Position numbers and translations under genes: made by a program. A stretch of 64,000 nucleotides of DNA from DASQPR01 sp963727415 (GTDB taxonomy: Bacteria > Actinomycetota > Actinomycetes > Mycobacteriales > Micromonosporaceae), in contig CAVSGF010000002.1 of NCBI GenBank assembly GCA_963727415.1, positions 868,001 through 932,000 of the forward strand, read 5' to 3'. Under the pieces are notes generated by a model, which searched no databases, was not told the origin of the DNA, and worked only from the letters and a program-made list of their open reading frames with translations. Shown piece by piece: positions 15,907 through 24,890 of this stretch. Numbering within the stretch: the stretch's first letter is position 1; every line of letters starts with the position of its first letter.

Positions 15907-16602
15907 GTGCTCAATGAGAACCGTGCCGATGTGGTCCGACCAAGCAAGGGCGTGCTCGGATTACTGCCATACCTGCTGGACCTCTTCCTGCCGATCGCGA
16001 CCTACTTCGCTCTCAAGGCCGTGGGCGTGGGCGATTTCTGGGCGCTGGCCGCGGGCGGGCTGCTGACCGCGGTGAACGCGGCGATCAACACCGCCCGCCA
16101 GCGCAAGCTCGACAGTCTCGGCCTGCTCGTGCTGCTTGAACTCGCGCTCGGGCTTCTGCTCACGTTCGCCACCCGCGACCCGCGCCTGCTTCTGGCACGC
16201 CCGTCGCTCTACATCGCCCTGGCCGGCCTCTGGGTGATGGTCAAGGCGTTCTCAAGCCGCCCGGTCACGGTCGACGCGTCCAAGCCGATGGCCTACAAAG
16301 GTGATCCGCGGCGGCTGATCGCGTACGAATGGTGTGCCGCCAATTCGGAGGTGTTCCAGCAGACGCACCGGCGGTTGAGCACGCTATGGGGATTGGTCTT
16401 CATCGCTTACGCCCTGGTGCGCCTCGTCATCATCTACTCGGTCGACAGCATTCCCGAGTCCATCTGGCTCAACGAGGTTCCGGGTGTCATCGGCATCGTC
16501 ATTTGCCTGCTGGCGTCCAAGCAGGCCGGGGAGCGCCTGGAGAAGGTGGTCGACGAGCGGATGACGGTGATGTTCCCGGCCTCACCCGATCCGCTCGGGT
16601 GA
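15907..16602 (+). CDS. VC0807-family multi-pass membrane protein
   Basis: 231 residues from a GTG at 15907 with AAAGGA upstream. Hydrophobic segments near residues 15-35, 40-58, 75-95, 100-115, 160-180 and 190-205 suggest six membrane spans. The protein resembles VC0807-family (septation-protein-A-like) proteins, whose function is not established. It stands alone between two terminators within the cluster. A role in self-protection or export is possible but unsupported beyond position. Confidence 0.7.
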   Translation: MLNENRADVVRPSKGVLGLLPYLLDLFLPIATYFALKAVGVGDFWALAAGGLLTAVNAAINTARQRKLDSLGLLVLLELALGLLLTFATRDPRLLLARPSLYIALAGLWVMVKAFSSRPVTVDASKPMAYKGDPRRLIAYEWCAANSEVFQQTHRRLSTLWGLVFIAYALVRLVIIYSVDSIPESIWLNEVPGVIGIVICLLASKQAGERLEKVVDERMTVMFPASPDPLG

Positions 16603-16607
16603 CTCAT

Positions 16608-16640
16608 GATTGCCGTGGCCGTCACGCGGCCGCGGCAATC
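16608..16640. terminator. Convergent bidirectional terminator
   Basis: GATTGCCGTGGCCG and its near-complement CGGCCGCGGCAATC (one mismatch) form a ~14-bp stem with a short loop between the convergent ends at 16602 (+) and 16622 (-). The stem overlaps the last codons of the minus-strand gene. Confidence 0.7.
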
Positions 16641-17800
16641 GCATCCCGTTCCAGGTCATCGACGAGCTGCGCCGGCGCCGGCATCGCCAGATGCTCGTCC
16701 CGCAGCCGCAACGCGTCGCGTCGGTATGCCGGAAGCGCGGCGAGGAAGGTCTCGATCTCCGAGGCGAGCGCCTCGTCGGTCGCGTCGCCGCCGTAGAGAT
16801 ATCGCCCGGCGCCGGTCGCGGCGACGTGCTTGGCATTGAACACGGTATCGGGAATGTACGGGATGATCAGCTGTGGGATGCCGTTCTTCATCGAGGTCAT
16901 GAGCGTGCCACCGCCACCTTGATGGATGACGGCATCGCAGGTGGGCAGCACCACGTCGAGCGCCACCGGACCGACATGAACCACGTTTGGCGGCAGGTCG
17001 CCGAAGAGTTCCTTCTGCGAATCGAGCACCGCGATCACCACTTCCACGTCATGGCAGGCCAGAGCCGCGACCACCCTCGGGGCGAGGAAGCCGTTGTCCA
17101 GGCTCATACCCGCGATGGAAGTGCCCCAGGTGACGCAGACCCGTGGTCGGCGTGGCGGCGTTCGCAGCCACGACGGCGATACGGCGGGACCGTTGTACGC
17201 CACGTATCGCACGAGCCGGCGCGGGTGCTGATATTCGGCTTGCAGCCGTGGCGGGCACGGGTCCAGGGTGATGTCGCCGAGTGCGCTGACCTTCCCAAGG
17301 CCGAGGCGTGTGGTGAGCGGGCCGAGTATCTCGTCCTCGACGGAACCGATCTCGTTGAAGAAGTCGATGGTCCACAGCTGGCGCAGCGCGGGCACGCCGA
17401 GCGCGCGGCCGAGCACCGGACCGAGAAACGCCATGGGTTCGAACACCACGAGGTCCGGTCGCCACCGCCGCGCGAAGCGAACCGCGTCGGTGGCCATCAC
17501 ATCGGCACTCTCGGCCGCGATGCGCAGCACGGTGAGTCCCCTGCGGCGCTTGAGCGGGCTCTCCGCGTGCGCGGACTGAGGGCGCCACTTGCTCGCCTCC
17601 ACCGCGTTGCGTAGCACCGTCGGCAGGTCGAACTCGGGTCCGGCGGGTAGCGCGGGCAGGCCCGCGGCGGTGATCGCCGGCGTGAAGTCGGGCGGGCTGA
17701 GCACCATCACCTCGTGCCCGGCGGCGCGCAGTGCCCAGCCCAGCGGAACCAGCGGATTGAAGTGGGTGCGCCACGCCCAGGTGGCGAACAACGCGCGCAT
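16622..17800 (-). CDS. GT1-family glycosyltransferase
   Basis: 392 residues from the ATG at 17800, giving the family start MRALFATWAWRTHFNPLVPL; an upstream in-frame start at 17839 would add only non-conserved residues. TLDPCPPRLQ in the middle, donor-site IHQGGGGTLMTSM and PYIPDTVFNAK. It belongs to the same subgroup as the proteins at 1788, 4142 and 8013. It is a single minus-strand gene divergent from the ABC exporter genes, with 163 bp between the two starts. Confidence 0.88.
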   Translation of the reverse strand: MRALFATWAWRTHFNPLVPLGWALRAAGHEVMVLSPPDFTPAITAAGLPALPAGPEFDLPTVLRNAVEASKWRPQSAHAESPLKRRRGLTVLRIAAESADVMATDAVRFARRWRPDLVVFEPMAFLGPVLGRALGVPALRQLWTIDFFNEIGSVEDEILGPLTTRLGLGKVSALGDITLDPCPPRLQAEYQHPRRLVRYVAYNGPAVSPSWLRTPPRRPRVCVTWGTSIAGMSLDNGFLAPRVVAALACHDVEVVIAVLDSQKELFGDLPPNVVHVGPVALDVVLPTCDAVIHQGGGGTLMTSMKNGIPQLIIPYIPDTVFNAKHVAATGAGRYLYGGDATDEALASEIETFLAALPAYRRDALRLRDEHLAMPAPAQLVDDLERDAIAAAA

Positions 17801-17963
17801 CGGATGCCTCCGCTCCTCGTCCCGGCGATGGTGTGCCACCGGGATCCTGAATCGCTCGCGTCGCGCTGGATCGCCTCCGCGTCAACGTCGTCGCGAGCGA
17901 TCCTCGACCGGTGCCCATTAGCCTCGGCCGATGTCGTCGGGGGACGGTGCGGGAGGTGGGGAG

Positions 17964-19013
17964 ATGATCGCGTCGGGTGGCGGGCGGAATCCCGAGGACA
18001 AGCGGCGATCGGGTAACCAGATCTCGGTTGACGGGTGCCCGGCGCCGGAGCCGGAGTCACGGAGCCGGACCGAGCCGGCGATCCGCACGGTCGACCTGCG
18101 AAAGACGTACCGGTCCCGAAGCGGTCCGGTCGAGGCCCTGCGGGGGCTGGCCATCGAAGTCTCCCGTGGCGAGCTGTTCGGGATCCTGGGGCCCAACGGA
18201 GCCGGCAAGTCCACGACGATCGGCATCCTGACGACCCTTGTCTTGCCGAGCGGCGGCAGCGCCACGGTCGGGGGCATCGACGTGGCACGCGATCCCGTCG
18301 AGGTCAGGAGCAGGATCGGGGTGGTGTCCCAGGCCAGCAATCTGGACCGGGAACTCACCGTCGCGGAGAACCTCGAGTTTCGCGGCCGTTATTTCGGTAT
18401 GAAGCCGGCCGCGAGCCGGAGGCGAGCACGCGACCTGCTGGAAAGCTCGAATCTGGCGGACCGGGCGGGCGCCATGGTGACCGAGCTGTCCGGCGGCCAG
18501 GCCAAGCGCGTCGCGATCGCGCGCGCCTTGATGCACCGGCCCGACGTGCTGTTTCTCGATGAACCGACGGCCAGCGTCGATCCACAAACGCGCATGCGGC
18601 TCTGGGACACGGTTCGTGGCCTCCAGGCCGATGGAGCCACCGTGCTGTTGACGACGCATGACCTCGATGAAGCAGAGGTGCTCTGTGATCGAGTGGCCAT
18701 CATCGACCACGGCCGGCTGCTGGCATGCGGCACGGTGGAGAACCTGACCTCGACCGCGGGCGCCGACACCGTGCTGACCGCGCTGTTCGACGGACCGGTG
18801 GAGGGGATCACGCTTCCGGCCATGACGGACGGTGGCCGCGTCGAGGCCAGCGGCGACCGCGTTCGGTTCTTCACCACCCGTACCGAGGGGCTGCTCTCCG
18901 ATCTGATCGCCGCCGCGGGTGCGATCGGCCGCACCATCCGGGACGTCACCACGGTCCGTCCGAGCCTGGAGAGCGCCTTTTTGGCACTGACCGGAAAGGA
19001 GTACCGGGAATGA
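17964..19013 (+). CDS. ABC transporter ATPase, DrrA-like antibiotic exporter subunit
   Basis: 349 residues from the ATG at 17964, directly preceded by GGAGGTGGGGAG; an ATG at 17931 is a weaker alternative. After a ~40-residue polar N-terminus come Walker A GPNGAGKST, the Q-loop (VVSQASNLD), signature LSGGQAKR, Walker B VLFLDEPT and the switch His (TTHDLDEA). The C-terminal ~100 residues match the extra domain of DrrA-like ATPases that couple to the permease. The stop overlaps the permease start (ATGA). Energy for export of the glycosylated product, hence resistance, is the likely role. Confidence 0.92.
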   Translation: MIASGGGRNPEDKRRSGNQISVDGCPAPEPESRSRTEPAIRTVDLRKTYRSRSGPVEALRGLAIEVSRGELFGILGPNGAGKSTTIGILTTLVLPSGGSATVGGIDVARDPVEVRSRIGVVSQASNLDRELTVAENLEFRGRYFGMKPAASRRRARDLLESSNLADRAGAMVTELSGGQAKRVAIARALMHRPDVLFLDEPTASVDPQTRMRLWDTVRGLQADGATVLLTTHDLDEAEVLCDRVAIIDHGRLLACGTVENLTSTAGADTVLTALFDGPVEGITLPAMTDGGRVEASGDRVRFFTTRTEGLLSDLIAAAGAIGRTIRDVTTVRPSLESAFLALTGKEYRE

Positions 19014-19846
19014 GCGCCCTCGATGCCACGCTCGGAACCGCGAGCGGCACAAGAGCCCGCCCGATGCGCACCTTCGTCGCGATGATCGCGCGCGAGCTAT
19101 ATGTTCTGAGGCGCAACGTGCCGGGGTTCGTGGTGAACACCGCGATGCAGCCCACGCTTGCCGCGTTCGTGTTCACGTATGTCCTGCCGAAGATCGGCGC
19201 GATGGGCGACGTGCAGGGTCAGAGCCTTCCGTCGGTGCTGGTGCCCGGGATGGTGGCCAACGCGGCGGTGTTCGCGTCGATGACCAGCGTCACCATGAGC
19301 CTGGTGCGTGAGCTCTCCTTCGGCAGGGCGATCGAGGATCGGATGCTCGCTCCGATGCCGCTGTGGGCGCTCGGCGTAGCGAAGATCGCCTGGGGGACGC
19401 TGAACGGGATCATCTCCGGCATGATCGTCTTTCCGGTCGTCTACTTCCTTCACGCACCCGGTCTCAAGCCCAACGTGCACGTAAACAACTGGCCACTGTT
19501 CGTCGTGTGCGTCGTATTCATCCCGCTGCTCGGCGCCGGCGTCGGGCTCCTGGTCGGCACGATCCTGGACGTCAACCAGGTCAATGTCCTGATAAACCTG
19601 GTGCTGGTGCCGGCGACGCTGCTGGGCTGCGTGTACTTTCCGTGGGCGGCGCTGCGTGCCATCCGGTGGCTTCAGATCGCGGTGCTGGCCAACCCCGTGG
19701 TGTACGCCAGCGAGGCGATGCGCAGCGTCCTCACACCCGACATGAAGCACATGCCGGTGCCGGTGTTCCTGTCGGTGCTCGTCGCCGGCTCGGCGGTGGT
19801 CGGCTGGGCCGGCATGCGGTCCTTCAGGCGGCGGTTGCTCGGCTGA
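19010..19846 (+). CDS. ABC-2 type permease, DrrB-like
   Basis: 278 residues from the ATG at 19010, overlapping the ATPase stop by four bases. Six hydrophobic segments, a cytosolic REL-containing N-terminus, and the ABC-2 family region ANPVVYASEAMR near the fifth/sixth span. With the preceding ATPase it forms a heteromeric exporter of the DrrAB type, used by producers of glycosylated antibiotics for efflux. Confidence 0.9.
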   Translation: MSALDATLGTASGTRARPMRTFVAMIARELYVLRRNVPGFVVNTAMQPTLAAFVFTYVLPKIGAMGDVQGQSLPSVLVPGMVANAAVFASMTSVTMSLVRELSFGRAIEDRMLAPMPLWALGVAKIAWGTLNGIISGMIVFPVVYFLHAPGLKPNVHVNNWPLFVVCVVFIPLLGAGVGLLVGTILDVNQVNVLINLVLVPATLLGCVYFPWAALRAIRWLQIAVLANPVVYASEAMRSVLTPDMKHMPVPVFLSVLVAGSAVVGWAGMRSFRRRLLG

Positions 19847-20010
19847 TTCGTCCGGCGCCAGGCTGCCGGGCGCGCACATCGGCTCCCCGGCGCACACATC
19901 GGTCACCGTGCCGCGCATCGGGCGGCCGCCGGGCGCCGGCAGGGACCGGCACCAACAAGGCACGAGACCGACTCGATCCGCGTCCGACCGGCCGCCATGA
20001 GCATCGGGAC

Positions 20011-20277
20011 ATGTGGCCCTTCTCCGCTTTCCGACCACGCCGGGAATTCCAGCCGGGCCAGGGCCTGCCGTCCGGTCCGGTGCCACCTCCTCATGGACAT
20101 CCCGAGCGCCTGATACCCAATGTGCCGGCCACCTCCGTGGAGGCGAAGTTGTGGCGCCAGTTGCAGAAGCCCGATGAGATACCCGCGTGGGTGCGCTTCC
20201 TGGAGGAACTGCGCTGGATCGCGGGCATCGGCGGCTTTTTGATCATCCCAGGTCCCCCCGACGACGACGATGAGTGA
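20011..20277 (+). CDS. Small hypothetical protein with acidic C-terminus
   Basis: 88 residues from the ATG at 20011, ending PGPPDDDDE. A basic, proline-rich N-terminal half is followed by a predicted helix (SVEAKLWRQLQKPDEIPAWV), FLEELRWIAGIGGFLIIPG with a short hydrophobic stretch, and an Asp tail. Codon usage is only moderately biased towards G/C in third positions and no strong ribosome-binding site is seen. It lies between the exporter and the first P450 in the same direction. I do not recognise the family. Confidence 0.5.
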   Translation: MWPFSAFRPRREFQPGQGLPSGPVPPPHGHPERLIPNVPATSVEAKLWRQLQKPDEIPAWVRFLEELRWIAGIGGFLIIPGPPDDDDE

Positions 20278-20371
20278 CCGTGCGCCACTTCGCGTCGACC
20301 GTTCTCCGGGCCGGATCACGTGGCGGCCGGCCGGGCCGCCCGCCATTGTCGTTACGTCAGGAAGGTGAGCC

Positions 20372-21514
20372 ATGGCCGAGCCGCGATTCCGATACCCGTT
20401 CGCCTGGCCATCGGCCACTGACCAGCCGAAGGAGCTCGCCGACCTGCACGAGCAACCGATCCTCTCAGTCATTCTGCCCAGCGGTGACACCGCGCTGCTG
20501 GCCACCCGGTACGACGACATCCGGGCGCTGCTGGCGCATTCCGCGGTGAGCAAGAACCGGAACCGGCCCGGCGTGGCACGCATGACGACGACGCCCCGGG
20601 TCAAGCACTTCCAGCGCCAGGTCGATATGGATCCGCCGCACCACCCGCGGATGCGGCGGCTGATAGCCAAGGCGTTCACCACCGCCCGGGTCGATGCTTT
20701 CCGGCCCCGGATCAAGCAGATCGTCGACGAGTTGCTCGATGAGCTCGTTCACGCCGGACCTCCGGCCGACCTCAACACCACCTTCTCCTATCCCGTCACC
20801 ATCAGGGTGATCTGCGAGCTCATCGGTGTGCCGGCCGAGGAGCAGTCCAGGTTTCACGACACCGGCGCTCCGCCGTGGGAGTACATGCGGGAGCTCATCG
20901 AGCGCAAGCGCCGCGAGCCGGGCGATGACCTCATCAGCGCGCTGATCCGGGTACGCGATGAAAACGACGGCCGCCTCAGTGATGACGAGCTGCACTGGTG
21001 GTCCACCGTCCTGCTGCTGGCCGGGTACGAGACCACGGCCAGCCAACTGTCCGGCAGCATGGTCCTGTTGCTCAGCCACCCGGCCGAACTGGCCAAGCTG
21101 CGGGCGGACTTCGGGCTGGTCGCGGACGCGGTCGAGGAGCTGCTGCGCTGCCAGGTCGTCGGGGCGTCGCTGACCATGCTTCGGTACGTGACCGAGGACG
21201 TCGAGATCGGTGGCGTCAAGATCCCGAGCGGCTCAAGCATCATCCCGGCTCTGGAGAGCGCGAACCAAGATCCGTCCGCGTTCGGTTGCCCCGCGCACCT
21301 GGACATCACTCGTGCCGAACGGCAGCAGCTCACCTTCAGCGTGGGGCGGCACTTCTGCCTCGGCGCCCCGCTGGCCCGCGCGGAGTTGCAGATCGCGATC
21401 GAGGGCCTGCTTCGCCGCTTCCCGCAGCTACGGCTGGCGGTGCCAACCGGCGAGCTGCGCCGTCAGGACGACCCATTCTTCCAAGGTTTTGTCGAAGTAC
21501 CGGTCGCCTGGTAG
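20372..21514 (+). CDS. Cytochrome P450, short F-G region
   Basis: 380 residues. I-helix oxygen-binding motif AGYETT, K-helix ELLR (ExxR) and heme-ligand loop FSVGRHFCLG with Cys329. Compared with the next gene's product it lacks about 18 residues between the E helix (SRFHD) and the G helix (MRELIERKRREP), that is, in the F helix/F-G loop that covers the active site of bacterial P450s; all catalytic motifs remain. It has GGAAGGTGAGCC before the ATG. It probably hydroxylates or epoxidises the aglycone using external ferredoxin; no ferredoxin gene is adjacent. Confidence 0.93.
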   Translation: MAEPRFRYPFAWPSATDQPKELADLHEQPILSVILPSGDTALLATRYDDIRALLAHSAVSKNRNRPGVARMTTTPRVKHFQRQVDMDPPHHPRMRRLIAKAFTTARVDAFRPRIKQIVDELLDELVHAGPPADLNTTFSYPVTIRVICELIGVPAEEQSRFHDTGAPPWEYMRELIERKRREPGDDLISALIRVRDENDGRLSDDELHWWSTVLLLAGYETTASQLSGSMVLLLSHPAELAKLRADFGLVADAVEELLRCQVVGASLTMLRYVTEDVEIGGVKIPSGSSIIPALESANQDPSAFGCPAHLDITRAERQQLTFSVGRHFCLGAPLARAELQIAIEGLLRRFPQLRLAVPTGELRRQDDPFFQGFVEVPVAW

Positions 21515-21543
21515 ATCGCCCGCACCGGACAGGAAGGCTTGCC

Positions 21544-22731
21544 ATGACTGCCCAGCCGTATCCCTTTCAACGGCCCTCGGCTCTTGAAGTGCCCGCCGAA
21601 CTCGCCACGATCCGGCAGGAACCGGTGGTCCCGGTCACGCTGCCCAGCGGAGATTCCGCATTGATGGTGACGCGATATGCCGATGTGCGCCGGCTGCTGA
21701 CCGATGACCGGCTCAGCCGCAACCTGGAACGCCCGGGAGCGGCACGCATCACGCGCAACAACAAGATGTTCCAGGATCCCCGCATCAATCCCGATCCGCC
21801 CGAGCACACGCGGGCGCGGAGCCTTGTCCTCAAGGCGTTCACGGGTGCCCGCGTGGAGCGGTTGCGGCCGTACGTGCAGACACTGGTCGACGAGATGCTC
21901 GACGCGATGGAGCGAAGCGGCGGCCCGGTCGACCTGAACGAGACCTTGGCGTTCCCGTTGCCGATCCGGGTGATCTGCCGGCTGCTCGGCGTGCCAGCCG
22001 ACCGGGTCGCCGCGTTCCGCGATTGGACCGACCACTTCCTGTCGGTCAGCCGGTTCACCGGTCAGCAGATCGGCCAGGCGATGCGGGAGATGAACGCCTA
22101 CATCGGCGAGCTCATCGAACTCAAGCGCCGCGAGCCCGCCGACGATCTGGTCAGTGCGATGATCCGTGCGCGTGACGAGAACGATGGGCGGCTCACCGAA
22201 TACCAACTGCACTGGTGGTGCCGTCTGCTGCTGCTGGTCGGTTACGAGACGACGGCGACTCAGCTCGGCGGTGGAGTGGCGATGCTTCTCACACATCCCG
22301 ACCAGCTCGCCCTGCTACGCAGCGACTACTCGCTCATCGCCGGCGCCATCGAGGAGATGCTGCGGTGGAAGCTGGTCGGCTCGTCGGTCTCGATGCTGCG
22401 CTACGCCGTCGAGGACATCCCGCTGGACGGCTACACGATTCCCAAGGGGGCCAGCGTGATTCCCGCCGTTGATTCTGCCAATCAGGACGAGTCGGTCTTC
22501 GAGTGTCCCCGGACGCTCGACATCACGCGGGCCGACAATAATCACCTGACATTCAGCCTCGGTCCGCACTTCTGCGTGGGCGCCGCCCTGGCGAGGATGG
22601 AGCTTCAAGTGGCCACGGAGAGCCTGCTCCGACGGTTCCCGACGCTGCGCCTGGCCAAGCCCGCCGCGGAGTTGCGCCGTCAACCCGGTTCGCTGCTGGA
22701 AGGCTTCGTGGAGATCCCGGTCACATGGTGA
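21544..22731 (+). CDS. Cytochrome P450, tandem paralogue
   Basis: 395 residues from the ATG at 21544, 29 bp after the first P450. VGYETT in the I helix, EMLR (ExxR), heme loop FSLGPHFCVG with Cys344. Extensive similarity to the preceding P450 (shared KRREP, VRDEND-like, LHWW and ANQD segments) indicates local duplication followed by divergence, chiefly in the F-G region, where this copy has normal length. Probably a second regiospecific oxidation in the same pathway. Confidence 0.94.
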   Translation: MTAQPYPFQRPSALEVPAELATIRQEPVVPVTLPSGDSALMVTRYADVRRLLTDDRLSRNLERPGAARITRNNKMFQDPRINPDPPEHTRARSLVLKAFTGARVERLRPYVQTLVDEMLDAMERSGGPVDLNETLAFPLPIRVICRLLGVPADRVAAFRDWTDHFLSVSRFTGQQIGQAMREMNAYIGELIELKRREPADDLVSAMIRARDENDGRLTEYQLHWWCRLLLLVGYETTATQLGGGVAMLLTHPDQLALLRSDYSLIAGAIEEMLRWKLVGSSVSMLRYAVEDIPLDGYTIPKGASVIPAVDSANQDESVFECPRTLDITRADNNHLTFSLGPHFCVGAALARMELQVATESLLRRFPTLRLAKPAAELRRQPGSLLEGFVEIPVTW

Positions 22732-22866
22732 CCCCAGGCATCGACGCTCTTGGTCTCTCGCCGGCCTGGATCGAGAGCGCTTGATCTCGTCGACTATTCG
22801 GGGGAGGATGCCGCACGAACCCTGGGAGCGAGCGTCTGCGACTGCGGGAGCGGGAAGGCGGGGCGG

Positions 22867-23988
22867 ATGGCCGTTTCAGGCTCTGCGGACCACCCCGCCG
22901 CCCGGCGGCTGGCAGGCAGCGCGGGGACGCTCCTTGACCGGTATGACAGCGCGCTGCTCGACTCGCAAAGCACCGCGCTGGCTGACGCCGGGATCCGCCG
23001 TGCATGTCTCCGGAGCGCCGCGACCATCCTTGAGGAAGTATGCGCGGCGTTGAGCGGTGCCTCCGCGATTCCCGATCCGGCCTTCGGGCGGGCCGGTGCC
23101 CCGTCGGCGGGAGGCCGGATCGGCGCCGGTCCGTCCGGAGGCGAGAGCGCGGCGGCCGCGGTAGGCACCGGCCATCCGACCGAGCTGTTCCGGGCAGCCA
23201 TGCTCCTATTCGAAATCTTGCTGCCGGCCATCGCCATCGCCGTCGCGCCGGAAGACGACGCGCTGGCGATGATGACCATCGGCGTGCGCGCGGCCCACGT
23301 CGCCATCATGTCGCGCATGCACGTGGCGGTCTCGGTGCACTCCAGCACCCTGCTCAGCAAGGTTCACGACGCGCATGTGGACGAGCGAGCCCGGATCGCG
23401 CGTGAGTTGCACGACCGGCTGGGATCAAGCGTCAGCGCCGCGGTTCGCTGCGTCGAGTCGCTCCGGGTGCACCGCAAGCGCGATCCGGCCATGATGGACA
23501 AGCGGATCGTCCAGGCGGAGGAGTCGCTGCGAGAGGCGGTTGACGAGGTCCGCCGCGTCGCGCGGGGATTGCGCCTGAGTGCCGAGCCGAGGACTCTGCG
23601 GAACGCGCTGCTGTACGCCGCGAGATCCTCCGCGCCGGTATGTACGAAGACGGTCGTCGACGTCGTCGGCGACGAGGCGTGGGCGCCGCCCGCCACGTTG
23701 GACGAGCTGTTCCTCGTGCTCCGCGAGGCGATGCGCAACGCGTACACGCACGCGGAGGCGGAAACGGTGACGGTCCACGTCGAGATCGCCCCGCACGAGG
23801 TGCGCGCGTCGGTTGTGGACGACGGGGTGGGCGTCGACCCGATGGGCCGGGGCGACGGGCTTGGCCTGGTTTCGATGCGCGAGCGGATGGTGCTCGTGGG
23901 AGGCACGGTCAGCCTCCTCAGCACTCGAGGAGCGGGCACCTCCGTTGAGGTCCGGATTCCGCTCTCCGGGGCCCAGCATGTTGCCTGA
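22867..23988 (+). CDS. Soluble NarL-type sensor histidine kinase
   Basis: 373 residues from the ATG at 22867; an open-frame start at 22750 would add residues with no similarity. The N-terminal half is Ala/Gly-rich with a FRAAMLLFEILLPAIAIAV stretch that is only one possible membrane segment, so the sensor is probably cytoplasmic. HisKA_3 phospho-acceptor region DERARIARELHDRLG, then the ATP-binding domain with REAMRNAYTHA (N box), DDGVGVDP (G1) and GLGLVSMRER (G2). It overlaps the response-regulator start by 11 bp. The signal is unknown; position in the cluster suggests pathway control. Confidence 0.87.
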   Translation: MAVSGSADHPAARRLAGSAGTLLDRYDSALLDSQSTALADAGIRRACLRSAATILEEVCAALSGASAIPDPAFGRAGAPSAGGRIGAGPSGGESAAAAVGTGHPTELFRAAMLLFEILLPAIAIAVAPEDDALAMMTIGVRAAHVAIMSRMHVAVSVHSSTLLSKVHDAHVDERARIARELHDRLGSSVSAAVRCVESLRVHRKRDPAMMDKRIVQAEESLREAVDEVRRVARGLRLSAEPRTLRNALLYAARSSAPVCTKTVVDVVGDEAWAPPATLDELFLVLREAMRNAYTHAEAETVTVHVEIAPHEVRASVVDDGVGVDPMGRGDGLGLVSMRERMVLVGGTVSLLSTRGAGTSVEVRIPLSGAQHVA

Positions 23989-24736
23989 GCCGGGCGGCGC
24001 GACCGGGCCAGGCGAGGCGAGCGCGCGCGAGTCCGGCCGTCCCATCCGGGTCCTGATCGTCGACGATCACACGCTCCTGCGTGAAGGGCTGCACGACATC
24101 CTCGAGGCGGAGGAGGACATCACGGTCGTCGGGGAGGCGAAGAACGGATCCGAAGCCCTTCACTACGTCACGAGCGCCGGTCCGGACATCGTGTTGCTCG
24201 ATGTGGGCATTCCCGGAGACGCCGTCACAAGTACGGTGGCGGCGATAAGGGCCGCTTCGCCGCAGACGGACATCCTGATCCTGAGCGTTTATGACGAGGC
24301 CGCCGTGATCCGGGAGCTGCTCGCCATGGGAGTACGCGGCTACCTGCTCAAGTCCGTGACGCGGCAGGACTTCCTGGCGGCGGTGCGGGGCGTGCGCGGC
24401 GACCGGCAAAAAGTGATTCTTTACGTCTCGAAGCAGAGCCTGCAACAGGTCAATGGTCCGGCGACGATGCTCTCCCGGCGAGAGCGGGAAGTCTTGTCGA
24501 TGGTGGCCGAGGCCCTCAGCAACGCGCAGATCGCGCGAAAGCTCTCCATCGCGGAGAGCACCGTCAAGCGGCACCTTCGAAACATCTTCGCGAAGCTCGA
24601 CGCGGTGTCCCGGATCGACGCGGTCAACAAGGCAGCCGCGGCGCAGTTGTTCCCGGCCCGCGGCCGCGACGTCACCTATCGAGGAGGCGACAGCCCACCA
24701 CAGAGCCCGGCGCCCACGGACGTAAAACCACGCTGA
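23978..24736 (+). CDS. LuxR/NarL-family response regulator
   Basis: 252 residues from the ATG at 23978. The receiver domain has the DD pair (IVDDHTLL), phospho-Asp in VLLDVGIPG and Lys in GYLLKSV. The C-terminal LuxR helix-turn-helix reads LSRREREVLSMVAE ... NAQIARKLSIAESTVKRHL. Translation is probably coupled to the kinase. It likely activates or represses cluster promoters; candidate sites would be the divergent regions near 5.5, 14.6 and 17.9 kb. Confidence 0.92.
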   Translation: MLPEPGGATGPGEASARESGRPIRVLIVDDHTLLREGLHDILEAEEDITVVGEAKNGSEALHYVTSAGPDIVLLDVGIPGDAVTSTVAAIRAASPQTDILILSVYDEAAVIRELLAMGVRGYLLKSVTRQDFLAAVRGVRGDRQKVILYVSKQSLQQVNGPATMLSRREREVLSMVAEALSNAQIARKLSIAESTVKRHLRNIFAKLDAVSRIDAVNKAAAAQLFPARGRDVTYRGGDSPPQSPAPTDVKPR

Positions 24737-24890
24737 TCTGTGCGCTCGCCGGTCGCTTCAACGATCCTCGACCGGACGTCGTGGCGACATCGGTAGGAAA
24801 GGGCGTGGCCGGGCCGGCCCTAGGGGATGGCAACACCGACGGCCGCCTCCCGGCCTGATGCCTGTCGACTTTCCTGAAATGGGGCGCACA

